From Elusimicrobiota bacterium (GTDB lineage Bacteria > Elusimicrobiota > UBA8919), in NCBI GenBank assembly GCA_016928195.1, contig JAFGLF010000081.1:1-48405 (forward strand): 48,405 nt of DNA. Reading direction: 5' to 3'. The position numbers were made by a program, and so were the translations under genes. The notes under the pieces were generated by a model. It searched no databases. It worked only from the letters and a program-made list of their open reading frames with translations, and was not told where the DNA came from. Position 1 is the stretch's first letter; each line of letters starts with the position of its first letter. Positions 34,208 to 42,692 of this stretch are shown here, piece by piece.

Positions 34208-35755
34208 ATGAGAAAGATTAAATGGGTTTTTATTCTACTTATGTTTCTACCCACATTTTTCTGTGCTTCAAACAAGGAGGATAAAATGTTGAACGGAGAG
34301 AAATCCGCCTCTGGCGGGTTGAGAGAACCTGTGGTTGCTGGACAATTTTATCCGGCAAATAAAAATGAACTTTCAGAAATGATTGATGGATTTCTATCAA
34401 AAACAAAAAAACTGAATTTACAGGGCAATATTATCGGACTCGTTTCCCCGCATGCAGGTTATGTATTTTCAGGACAGACAGCATCATGGGCATTTAAGCA
34501 GATTGAAGGAGAAAAGTTTGATACTGTGATTTTGGTCGGTTCAAGCCATAACTATCCCGTAAAAGGAGCAGCTGTGTGGACCGGCGGCAGCTTTTCAACA
34601 CCATTAGGAGAAATTTCCACTGACAACGAGCTTACAAAAAAACTTTTAACTTCAAAAATAATCCAGTCAAATAATAATGTTCATATCCCGGAACACTCCC
34701 TGGAGGTTGAACTTCCCTTTCTGCAAAAAGTTCTGAAAAAATTTAAACTTGTAGCGATTCTAATAAATGATAATAGATATTACAGTGATGTTGCAAAAGT
34801 AATTGCAAAAGCGGTTTCTGATTCTAAAAAATCCGTACTGCTCGTTGCATCAACGGATATGACACATTATCCTGCAAAAAAATATGCAGAAACCGTTGAT
34901 AAGGATATTCTTAAAACAATAGAAAAACTCGACCCGGAAGAACTTATAAAAACAGATGAAAAATGGATGTCAAAAGGAATTCCTGAACTACACTGTACGC
35001 TTTGCGGGCTCACCTCCGTGTTAACAGTTATGGCTTCTTCCAAAATTCTGGGTACAGATAAAGCGGTCACTATTCATTATTCTAATTCTGCGGATTCGGC
35101 TTATGGAGATGACCGTAGAGTCGTGGGATACGGGGCTGTTGCATTCGTAAAAACAGCGCAGAAGAGCAGAAGAGCAGAAGAGCAGAAGTCAGAAGAGAAG
35201 GAGTTTTTACTGACAAAAGAGTCGCAAAAGGAACTTCTTAAGATTGCAAGAAGTTCTATCGAGGGTTATCTGTCTACCGGAAAGGTCCCAAAGTTTTCAA
35301 CCTCCAATCCAGAACTATTAAATAATGGTGCTGTTTTTGTTACGCTTGAAAAAAATAACCGTCTGCGCGGATGTATAGGAACAACAGAACCGAGAATGCC
35401 GCTATATGAAGCAGTTTCCAGATTGGCGATTTCAGCAGCGGTTGAAGACCATAGATTCCATCCGGTTACAAAAACCGAATTAAAGGATATCCATATTGAA
35501 ATATCGGTACTGTCGCCTATGAAAAAAATATTATCTGCCGATGAAATTATAGAGGGTAAACACGGCGTTGTTGTAAGAAAGGGATTCCGTTCGGGACTCT
35601 TTCTGCCTCAGGTATGGGAACATCCTGAACTTTCAAGAAAAGATGATTTCTTATCGGAGCTTTGCGAGCAGAAAGCAGGGCTGGCACGGGATATATGGAA
35701 AACGGGAGATGTTGATATTTATATATTTACGGTTTTTGCATTTGAAGAAAATTAA
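34208..35755 (+). CDS. AmmeMemoRadiSam fusion: Memo (protein B) plus AMMECR1 (protein A)
   Basis: 515 residues. Residues 40-310 are a Memo/MEMO1-like domain (REPVVAGQFYP, SPHAGYVFSGQTA, VGSSHNYP, STDMTHYP, LHCTLCGL); 335-510 are AMMECR1 (NNRLRGCIGTTEPRMPLYEAV, AAVEDHRFHPVTKTEL, LPQVWEHPELSRKDDFLSELC). These families co-occur with a radical SAM protein (AmrS), absent from this window; the function is unsolved. Residues 1-21 look like a signal peptide ending near FFCAS. However, no Shine-Dalgarno precedes 34208, whereas AAGGAGG spaced 5 bases precedes an in-frame ATG at 34286 (M27), which would give a cytoplasmic form. The inter-domain linker (317-331) is coded by an 8-bp tandem repeat. Confidence 0.9.
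   Translation: MRKIKWVFILLMFLPTFFCASNKEDKMLNGEKSASGGLREPVVAGQFYPANKNELSEMIDGFLSKTKKLNLQGNIIGLVSPHAGYVFSGQTASWAFKQIEGEKFDTVILVGSSHNYPVKGAAVWTGGSFSTPLGEISTDNELTKKLLTSKIIQSNNNVHIPEHSLEVELPFLQKVLKKFKLVAILINDNRYYSDVAKVIAKAVSDSKKSVLLVASTDMTHYPAKKYAETVDKDILKTIEKLDPEELIKTDEKWMSKGIPELHCTLCGLTSVLTVMASSKILGTDKAVTIHYSNSADSAYGDDRRVVGYGAVAFVKTAQKSRRAEEQKSEEKEFLLTKESQKELLKIARSSIEGYLSTGKVPKFSTSNPELLNNGAVFVTLEKNNRLRGCIGTTEPRMPLYEAVSRLAISAAVEDHRFHPVTKTELKDIHIEISVLSPMKKILSADEIIEGKHGVVVRKGFRSGLFLPQVWEHPELSRKDDFLSELCEQKAGLARDIWKTGDVDIYIFTVFAFEEN
34286..34288 (+). promoter_or_regulatory. Alternative internal start of the Memo/AMMECR1 gene with strong Shine-Dalgarno
   Basis: AAGGAGG at 34274-34280, five bases, then in-frame ATG. 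It is the best ribosome binding site near this gene and would remove the signal peptide-like N-terminus. Confidence 0.6.
35158..35202. repeat. 8-bp tandem repeat (AGCAGAAG) in the Memo-AMMECR1 linker
   Basis: Four to five copies of AGCAGAAG or close variants encode QKSRRAEEQKSEEKE, a charged linker exactly at the domain junction. Confidence 0.75.
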
Positions 35756-35776
35756 ATCACGAGTAGAGTAAAAAGA

Positions 35777-35848
35777 CAGGAAATAAGTGAACAAGGAATT
35801 TAAAAATTTTTTACTTATTACCTTATCAACTTATCAACTTATTTCCTG
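35777..35848. repeat. Inverted repeat between the Memo gene and the small basic protein gene
   Basis: CAGGAAATAAGT (35777-35788) pairs perfectly with ACTTATTTCCTG (35837-35848). Between them are TTATCAAC direct repeats and a TAAAAA/TTTTTA pair. It could act as a terminator for the Memo gene, but no T-run follows the outer stem; the architecture matches the other short-unit hairpins. Confidence 0.65.
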
Positions 35849-35869
35849 ACTAATATAAGGAGTGTGTTT

Positions 35870-35986
35870 ATGTCTAAGAGTAAAAGAACAACAAGAAGGC
35901 ATCAAATCAGACAGCGCCGTCTAAGACGGCTGAAAAGGAAAAAAGCACAGGGGAAGTCAGCGGCAGCTCAACAATCCGCCGGCTAA
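35870..35986 (+). CDS. Small highly basic protein (38 residues)
   Basis: ATG at 35870, TAA at 35984-35986, with AAGGAG spaced 8 bases upstream. The product begins MSKSKRTTRRHQIRQRRLR and continues RLKRKKAQGK, then an Ala/Gln tail; about half the residues are Lys or Arg. Composition and length are like ribosome-bound or nucleic acid-binding miniproteins. I cannot assign a family. It ends 30 bases inside the convergent aconitase gene, so the two 3' ends overlap. A strong Shine-Dalgarno and biased composition make it likely real. Confidence 0.7.
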   Translation: MSKSKRTTRRHQIRQRRLRRLKRKKAQGKSAAAQQSAG

Positions 35987-37933
35987 AAGAATTTTTACCT
36001 GTCTTTCGGTCAGGTCGTGGGTAACAACAAAGGACATATTTTTTGTAGTATTTCTGACTACAAGATGTGTCTTTGAAGTAATATCACCTACATTTTCTAT
36101 TTCAAGTTTATCGGAAACCGAAATTTTTTCATAGTCGGATATATCCCTGAAAATTAGAGGAAAAATCCCGAAATTAACAAGATTTGATTTATGAATTCTT
36201 GCAAATGACTTTGCAATAACTGCTTTTATTCCAAGATATTTGGGACATAACGCGGCATGTTCTCTTGATGAACCCTGACCATAATTCTCTCCTGCAACAA
36301 CAATCCCACCCGCTTCGCCCGCGAAGCGAGGCGAGTCCTTTATCTTTTTTGCTCTTTTAACAAAATCTGGGGCAATCTTAGAAAATACATATTCGGATAT
36401 AGCGGGAATATTAGAGCGCAAAGGAAGTATTTTGGCACCTGCAGGAATTATATCATCAGTAGTAATATTATCCCGGAGTTTAAGAATAACCTCGCCGGTT
36501 ATGGTATTTGAAGGCTTTGTCCCTGCTACCGCGTGCTGTATAGGTTTTATATTCTCCCCTCTGCATACTAAAATACCTTTTTTTCTTTTTGCAGGTTTAA
36601 TTATCAAATCATCCGCTATTATGATTTTTCCCGGCAAATTTATCTTAGGAACTTTACCCGAGGGTTCTGCTATCTCCCCCTTAATTGCAGAAAAAGCAGC
36701 AACAGCAGGACCTGAAATATAAATCTTTGCATCATCAGTTCCGCTTCTGCCTTTGAAGTTTCTATTGAATGTTCTAAGCGAAACTCCTCCGGAGTTTGGG
36801 GCGCATCCCATTCCTATACATGGTCCACAGGCAGGTTCAAGGACCCTGACACCGCTGGCAATTATGTCCGATAGTACTCCCATTTTCAGAAGGTTCACAA
36901 GAACCTGTCTTGAACCCGGTGAAATTATGGCAGGCACCTTTACCTTTTTGCCTTTTAATATTTTGGCAACTATCAGCAAATCCGAAAGTGATGAGTTTGT
37001 ACACGAACCGATTATAACCTGATCCAATTTGGTACCTTTAACATCTTTTACCTTTTTAACATTATCCGGTGAATGCGGACATGCAATAAGAGGAGTAATT
37101 TTTTCCAGATTAATTTCAATTACATCATCATATTTCGCCTCTGAATCAGCAGAAATCTCTTTCCACTCTTTTTCCCGCTTTTGCAGTTTCAAAAATTTTT
37201 TTGTCTGACCATCCGAGGGAAAAATAGAGGTCGTAAGTCCAAGCTCAGCCCCCATGTTTGTAATGGTTGCACGCTCATATACGGAGAGTGTATCCACTCC
37301 CGAACCCGTATATTCAAAAACCTTACCGACACCGCCTTTAACACTCAGCCGGCTCAAAAGCTCCAGAATAACATCTTTTGCAGATGCCCAGCCGGTCAGT
37401 TTTCCGGACAGTTTTACATTAACAATCTTCGGCATTATAAAGTAAAATTTTCCGGTAGACATGGCATATGCCACATCCAAACCCCCTACACCAACCGCAA
37501 ACATTCCCAGTGCACCCGCCGTAGGTGTATGTGAATCAGAACCTATGAGCGCTTCTCCGGGAACAGCAAATCTTTCAAGCTGAATCTGATGGCATACACC
37601 GTTACCATTCGGAGAAAAGTATAATCCGTATTTCTCAGCTATTGACCGTAGGTACTTGTGGTCATCCGCATTCTCGAAACCGTTCTGAAGTGTATTATGA
37701 TCAACATATGATACAGACCTTTTTGTTTTAATCCTGCATGCATCTCCACCACGGAGGACTTTCGACCCTCCACTGAGGGTCTTCGACATTGCTTCGAATT
37801 CAAGACATGCAAGCGTGCCTGTTGCGTCCTGCGTAAGCGTCTGGTCGATTTTAATCCCGATTTCTGCTCCTGGACGCATATCGCCTTCCAGTAAATGCTT
37901 TTCGATGATTTTTTGAGTTAAATTTTTTTTCAT
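35957..37933 (-). CDS. Aconitate hydratase, Aquifex-type, with two repeat-derived insertions
   Basis: 658 residues. LTQKIIEKHLLEGDMRPG, VSYVDHNTLQNGFENADDHKYL, GSDSHTPTAGALGMFAVGVGG, the Fe-S cysteine in IIGSCTNSS and CGPCIGMGC, and AGENYGQGSSREHAALCPKYLG in the swivel domain identify the enzyme that isomerises citrate and isocitrate. A homoaconitase/isopropylmalate role is less likely given the single-chain form. Residues about 51-63 (TLSGGSKVLRGGD) and about 532-541 (SPRFAGEAG) come from palindromic insertions beside conserved motifs. No Shine-Dalgarno; the leader is the repeat that ends 5 bases upstream. Confidence 0.9.
   Translation of the reverse strand: MKKNLTQKIIEKHLLEGDMRPGAEIGIKIDQTLTQDATGTLACLEFEAMSKTLSGGSKVLRGGDACRIKTKRSVSYVDHNTLQNGFENADDHKYLRSIAEKYGLYFSPNGNGVCHQIQLERFAVPGEALIGSDSHTPTAGALGMFAVGVGGLDVAYAMSTGKFYFIMPKIVNVKLSGKLTGWASAKDVILELLSRLSVKGGVGKVFEYTGSGVDTLSVYERATITNMGAELGLTTSIFPSDGQTKKFLKLQKREKEWKEISADSEAKYDDVIEINLEKITPLIACPHSPDNVKKVKDVKGTKLDQVIIGSCTNSSLSDLLIVAKILKGKKVKVPAIISPGSRQVLVNLLKMGVLSDIIASGVRVLEPACGPCIGMGCAPNSGGVSLRTFNRNFKGRSGTDDAKIYISGPAVAAFSAIKGEIAEPSGKVPKINLPGKIIIADDLIIKPAKRKKGILVCRGENIKPIQHAVAGTKPSNTITGEVILKLRDNITTDDIIPAGAKILPLRSNIPAISEYVFSKIAPDFVKRAKKIKDSPRFAGEAGGIVVAGENYGQGSSREHAALCPKYLGIKAVIAKSFARIHKSNLVNFGIFPLIFRDISDYEKISVSDKLEIENVGDITSKTHLVVRNTTKNMSFVVTHDLTERQVKILLAGGLLSCR
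36311..36336. repeat. CGCTTCGC/GCGAAGCG palindrome inside the aconitase gene
   Basis: A perfect 8-bp inverted repeat with a 2-base gap (36311-36328) followed by GGCGAG. It encodes SPRFAGEAG just before the conserved VAGENYGQGSSREH and keeps the frame. Confidence 0.8.
37744..37786. repeat. Paired hairpins inside the aconitase gene
   Basis: CTCC/GGAG (37744-37756) and ACCCTC/GAGGGT around CACT (37765-37780), with TTCGAC direct repeats. They encode an extra TLSGGSKVLRGGD-type stretch between LEFEAM and RIKTKRSVSYVDHN, where relatives have only a few residues. Confidence 0.78.
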
Positions 37934-37938
37934 ATGTT

Positions 37939-38413
37939 ATACGAATCACACTAATTAGAAGAAACGAATTACACGAAAAATATTCGTTACCTAATTCAAC
38001 ACAACCCTAAAACAATCAACTTTACTTTTAGAGAAATTAACTAAAATTCCAAGTTTATATCCACCAGCTTTAAGATAAGAAATTACTTGATTCCGGTGAT
38101 AACTACAAAACTGTTGAACAGTTTTAAGTTCAATAACAATTTTACTTTCAACAACTAAATCAAGTTTGTGTATACCAATTTTTTTACCTTTATAAAATAT
38201 ACTAATCTGTTTTTGGGATTCTACATTTAATCCAATATTAACCAATTCATCAACTAATGCTTTCTCATAAACTGTTTCTAAAAACCCTGGCCCGAGTCGT
38301 TTATGAACTTCAAATATTGCACCCATTACTTTATATGATAACTCTTTATAAACGATTTTTTCTTTTTTATTTGACTCATTCGTGTCATTCGTTACCATTC
38401 GTGTTATTCGTAT
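37939..38413. mobile_element. Putative 475-bp element: GxxExxY gene between 15/17 inverted repeats
   Basis: ATACGAATCACACTAAT (37939-37955) and the complement of ATACGAATAACACGAAT (38397-38413) match at 15 of 17 positions as terminal inverted repeats. The ends fall 5 bases upstream of the aconitase ATG and 2 bases after the serA stop, so the element is the whole spacer between those genes. Inside are a single GxxExxY gene and more ACGAATnAC units at both ends. I see no obvious target-site duplication. Confidence 0.55.
37991..38398 (-). CDS. GxxExxY protein (PD-(D/E)XK-like)
   Basis: 135 residues. The name motif is GFLETVYEKAL; the family also shows ELSYKVMGAIFEVHKRLGPG and the C-terminal LVNFSKSKVDCFRVVLN. 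The core KLDLVVESKIVIELKTV has the D...ExK arrangement of PD-(D/E)XK nucleases, as noted for this family. Its biological role is unknown; genomes of several uncultured phyla carry many copies. The first codons (MVTNDTNES) are themselves part of the ACGAATGAC repeat, and both flanks are repeat, so gene and repeat form one unit. Confidence 0.88.
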   Translation of the reverse strand: MVTNDTNESNKKEKIVYKELSYKVMGAIFEVHKRLGPGFLETVYEKALVDELVNIGLNVESQKQISIFYKGKKIGIHKLDLVVESKIVIELKTVQQFCSYHRNQVISYLKAGGYKLGILVNFSKSKVDCFRVVLN

Positions 38414-38415
38414 TC

Positions 38416-40005
38416 TTATAGTTTTATCATCTTTACGTTCTTAACTTCCGGTTGTTTCTTTATTTCAGATAAAACTTTTTCAGGTATGGCAGTGTCGACA
38501 TCTATAATAGTAATCGCATCGCCGCCTACTGTCTTTCTGCCCACCTCCATAGACCCAATATTGATTGAATTTTTTCCGAGTATCATTCCTATCTTTCCGA
38601 CAACACCCGGTTTATCGGTGTTTGAAAAAATAAGTATGTTTTCAACGGTTTCAACATCAACATAATAATCGTTAATCTTTACTATTCTAAGATCGTTTCT
38701 TCCAAAAACCGTTCCTGAAATTATATTTTCGCCTGCTTCAGTTTTCAGTTTTACTGTAATAAGATTGGTAAAGTTTTCAGATGATGCTGTACGGGATTCG
38801 GAAACCTTAATACCTTTTTCCTGAGCAACAACCGAAGCATTAATAAAATTTATCATACCGGCATCGCTCTTAGATTCAAGCGTACCCTTTACAGCAGCAA
38901 TAGTCAAGGGTGACAGGTCATATTTTGCAACCTCTTCCGAATACTCAATTTCAATCGATAAAACCCTGCCTTCGCTAAACTGGGAAGCAAAACCCCCGAG
39001 TTTTTCGCAAAGATTTATATAGGGCTGCAACTTCTGCAGTATTTCCGCAGGTATAAACGGAAAATTTACCGCATTCCTTATCGTACCTTTCGTAAAGAAC
39101 TCCTCGAACTGTTTTGCGATTTCAACCGAAACATTTATCTGTGCCTCTTTGGTGGAAGCACCCAGATGAGGTGTCATTATAACATTGGGCATCTCGAAAA
39201 ACGGAGATTCGGTCAAGGGTTCCTTTGCAAAAACATCCAGTGCAGCTCCTTTTACCTTGCCGGATTTCAGGGCATCGGCCAGAGCATCTTCATCGATAAG
39301 TCCGCCGCGGGCACAGTTTACTATCCTTACCCCATCCTTCATTTTTTTAATTGTTTCGGCATTTATCAAATTTTTCGTCTGCTCTGTCTTCGGGGTATGT
39401 ATCGTTATATAATCCGAATTCTTGAATATATCATCAAGTGAAACAGCCTCAACACCAAGCTGTGCAGCTCTTTCCTTTGAAACAAACGGATCATATACAA
39501 GAACCTTGGTTTCAAAAGCCATGAGCCGGCGGGCGACTTCGAGTCCGATCTTTCCCAAGCCTATAACCCCGATTGTTTTACCCAAAACCTCAACACCGAC
39601 AAAATCTTTTTTCTTCCATTCACGCTTCTTAAGCGAAGCATTAGCCTGAGGAATATTTCTGGATAATGCAAGCAGCATTGAAACAGCATGTTCTGCTGCG
39701 GATATGGTATTCCCTCCTGGTACATTCATAACAACAATTCCTTTCTTTGAAGCTTCTTTGATGTCAATGTTGTCAACACCGGTTCCAGCACGGCCAATAA
39801 CCTTCAATTTTTTTGCGGCATCCAGAACCTCTTTCCTGGCTTTTGTTTCACTTCTTACCAAAAGTCCTTCGTACTCACCGATTATACCGATAAGTTCTTC
39901 GGGTTTAAGACCGGTTTTTACATCAACAGTAAATTCCGGGTTCTTTTGAAGAAGTTCAATTCCATCCTTTGCCAACGGATCACTTACAAGAATCTTTTTC
40001 ACCAC
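38416..40005 (-). CDS. serA: D-3-phosphoglycerate dehydrogenase, long form
   Basis: 529 residues: substrate and NAD domains with VIGRAGTGVDNID, GKTIGVIGLGKIGLEVARRL (144-163), the catalytic Arg region NCARGGLIDEDAL, the Glu in FAKEPL and the His in TPHLGAS; then an allosteric substrate-binding domain (about 320-450) and a C-terminal ACT domain (about 455-529) likely sensing serine. It performs the first step of serine synthesis. Tandem GTG codons follow AGGAGGG, so the start is 40005 or one codon later. Confidence 0.95.
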   Translation of the reverse strand: MVKKILVSDPLAKDGIELLQKNPEFTVDVKTGLKPEELIGIIGEYEGLLVRSETKARKEVLDAAKKLKVIGRAGTGVDNIDIKEASKKGIVVMNVPGGNTISAAEHAVSMLLALSRNIPQANASLKKREWKKKDFVGVEVLGKTIGVIGLGKIGLEVARRLMAFETKVLVYDPFVSKERAAQLGVEAVSLDDIFKNSDYITIHTPKTEQTKNLINAETIKKMKDGVRIVNCARGGLIDEDALADALKSGKVKGAALDVFAKEPLTESPFFEMPNVIMTPHLGASTKEAQINVSVEIAKQFEEFFTKGTIRNAVNFPFIPAEILQKLQPYINLCEKLGGFASQFSEGRVLSIEIEYSEEVAKYDLSPLTIAAVKGTLESKSDAGMINFINASVVAQEKGIKVSESRTASSENFTNLITVKLKTEAGENIISGTVFGRNDLRIVKINDYYVDVETVENILIFSNTDKPGVVGKIGMILGKNSINIGSMEVGRKTVGGDAITIIDVDTAIPEKVLSEIKKQPEVKNVKMIKL

Positions 40006-40023
40006 CCCTCCTATTTAAAAAAT

Positions 40024-40092
40024 TATAGCGAATAGCACGAATAGCTTTTGTTAGTGGAATTCGGGTATGGTATTCGTGTGGTTCGTAAATCG
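40024..40092. repeat. ACGAATAGC-type hairpin upstream of serA
   Basis: AGCGAATAGCACGAATAGC on the left faces ATTCGTGTGGTTCGTAAAT on the right; they form an imperfect inverted repeat with a roughly 25-base apex. It is related to the ends of the GxxExxY element at 37939. A small frame (39980-40195) across it is not credible as a gene. Confidence 0.7.
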
Positions 40093-40119
40093 TTGATGAT
40101 TTTTTCAACGATCTTATTT

Positions 40120-40178
40120 TACCAATTTTTTCATAAAAAGTAAAGCCCCCCGCCAATGTTAGTATATTGGCGGGGGGC
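40120..40178 (-). terminator. Intrinsic terminator of gdhA
   Basis: A 13-bp perfect stem GCCCCCCGCCAAT/ATTGGCGGGGGGC (40145-40157, 40166-40178) with an 8-base loop, starting 31 bases after the gdhA stop, followed on the minus strand by a T-rich stretch (TTTACTTTTTATG). Confidence 0.8.
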
Positions 40179-40208
40179 AAACCCCTTACAATCATATCTA
40201 TTTATATC

Positions 40209-41579
<1,371 letters not shown>

Positions 41580-41596
41580 TTACATTGTTTACATAT

Positions 41597-41640
41597 AAAA
41601 AAAAAGACCTCATAACTTACCGGCTCTGGTAAAAATGAGG
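41597..41640 (-). terminator. Terminator/attenuator hairpin in the gdhA leader
   Basis: On the minus strand CCTCAT pairs with ATGAGG, enclosing TTACC/GGTAA with hexaloop AGAGCC, and is followed at once by TC and a run of 9 T. It lies about 20 bases after the predicted transcription start and before the gdhA Shine-Dalgarno. It therefore ends the gdhA leader unless relieved; it could also stop read-through from the porV-type gene. The AAAAAGACC further down can pair with GGTCTTTTT of its 3' end. Confidence 0.72.
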
Positions 41641-41663
41641 ACCACTCTGTCACTCTGTTTGTT

Positions 41664-41691
41664 ATTATAAATAATCTTTTATTTTTGTCAA
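41664..41691 (-). promoter_or_regulatory. Consensus promoter of gdhA
   Basis: On the minus strand TTGACA (41691-41686), 16 bases, TATAAT (41669-41664). The start point is expected near 41657, giving a leader of about 105 bases. The -35 abuts the arm of an imperfect inverted repeat. Confidence 0.78.
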
Positions 41692-41755
41692 GCCCTGTTA
41701 GAAATTTAAAAAAATATTTAGATTGAGATAGCGATACCAATATTTCTAATAGGGC
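41692..41755. repeat. Imperfect inverted repeat upstream of the gdhA promoter
   Basis: GCCCTGTTAGAAAT (41692-41705) pairs with ATTTCTAATAGGGC (41742-41755) at 13 of 14 positions around an AT-rich centre. It begins directly beside the -35 box and ends about 10 bases from the porV-type stop codon. Confidence 0.65.
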
Positions 41756-41765
41756 AAGTACTTTT

Positions 41766-42692
41766 TTAATTAATATTCTTCTTTTCAGGGTAAAATATAT
41801 TTATTGAAACCACATGGTTGTTATAAAGCAACCGGTTTGACCCGAAAGAATAATTTATTTCGTAACGTTTCCACTTTAAACCAAACCCGGCGGTTAACCC
41901 TTCCACATCAGAATTAAATTTATATCCTGTTCTTAAGGTAAAGACATCACTAACCGCGAATTCCATACCAACCGAAGGAACAATCAATTTGTCATTTAAA
42001 AGATAGTTCATATCATTGACAACAAGAACATTCTTTAACTTATAACATCCGGAAATTCTTAAAGACAATGGAAGAGGGTCTCCGGCTTCTATATATTTTA
42101 ACTTTGTTCCGATATTCTGCAGAGAAAACCCGACCATAACAGGCGCATTGGAAAGATAATAAAAAGAACCTATATCCAAAGCAAAAGCAGCTGCTGTTTT
42201 ATACTCAACAAGCGTTGATGAAAAATACTTTAACGTTAGCCCGGGATATACAAACTCGTCCCCTATTGTCATCATCTTTCCCCATGAAATAGCAAATGCC
42301 ATATCCTTTTCGCCGGTTACTGTTCTTTTATTCCAATATGAATCATAAAATTCCAAAATACCCGAATCATAATAATCAAACGAATACGCAAGTGCTCCAT
42401 ACTTTGTCGGCATACCATATATAACACTGGCAAAAGTATCGTTTATCAAACCTCTATTGAACATCAAGGATAACTGCCTTTTAGAAATTGTTGCAATAAG
42501 CCCGGGATTATATTTTACACCTATAATATCACAATCAACTGAGCCAAAGGCATCCCCGAGTGCAGATGACCTTGCGGAAGGCGACCTTGTAAGTATATAT
42601 CCCGCTGACCCACCTGCAGCATGCAATACAGAACAGACAATACAAAGTGTCACAATGAGTGAAACACCCGTACACAAATTGTTTTTTATCAT
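41766..42692 (-). CDS. PorV/PorQ family outer-membrane protein
   Basis: About 308 residues. A signal peptide (MIKNNLCTGVSLIVTLCIVCSVLHA) precedes AGGSAGYILTRSPSARSSALGDAFGSV, the PorV/PorQ pattern, and then amphipathic strands of a FadL-like beta-barrel. PorV-type proteins shuttle cargo with C-terminal sorting domains in type IX secretion; roles outside Bacteroidota are unproven. The start ATG 42692 overlaps the stop of the subtilase gene (ATGA), which is coupling, and gives a better signal peptide than the in-frame ATG at 42704. Confidence 0.83.
   Translation of the reverse strand: MIKNNLCTGVSLIVTLCIVCSVLHAAGGSAGYILTRSPSARSSALGDAFGSVDCDIIGVKYNPGLIATISKRQLSLMFNRGLINDTFASVIYGMPTKYGALAYSFDYYDSGILEFYDSYWNKRTVTGEKDMAFAISWGKMMTIGDEFVYPGLTLKYFSSTLVEYKTAAAFALDIGSFYYLSNAPVMVGFSLQNIGTKLKYIEAGDPLPLSLRISGCYKLKNVLVVNDMNYLLNDKLIVPSVGMEFAVSDVFTLRTGYKFNSDVEGLTAGFGLKWKRYEINYSFGSNRLLYNNHVVSINIFYPEKKNIN

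Noticed and set aside
39980-40195. Open frame of 71 codons between serA and gdhA
   Set aside because: It runs through the gdhA terminator hairpin and the ACGAATAGC repeat, overlaps the serA start, and its product has no protein-like pattern.
41597-41640. A known glutamine, glycine or T-box riboswitch in the gdhA leader
   Set aside because: The leader before the terminator is only about 20 bases, too short for those aptamers, and their consensus motifs are absent.
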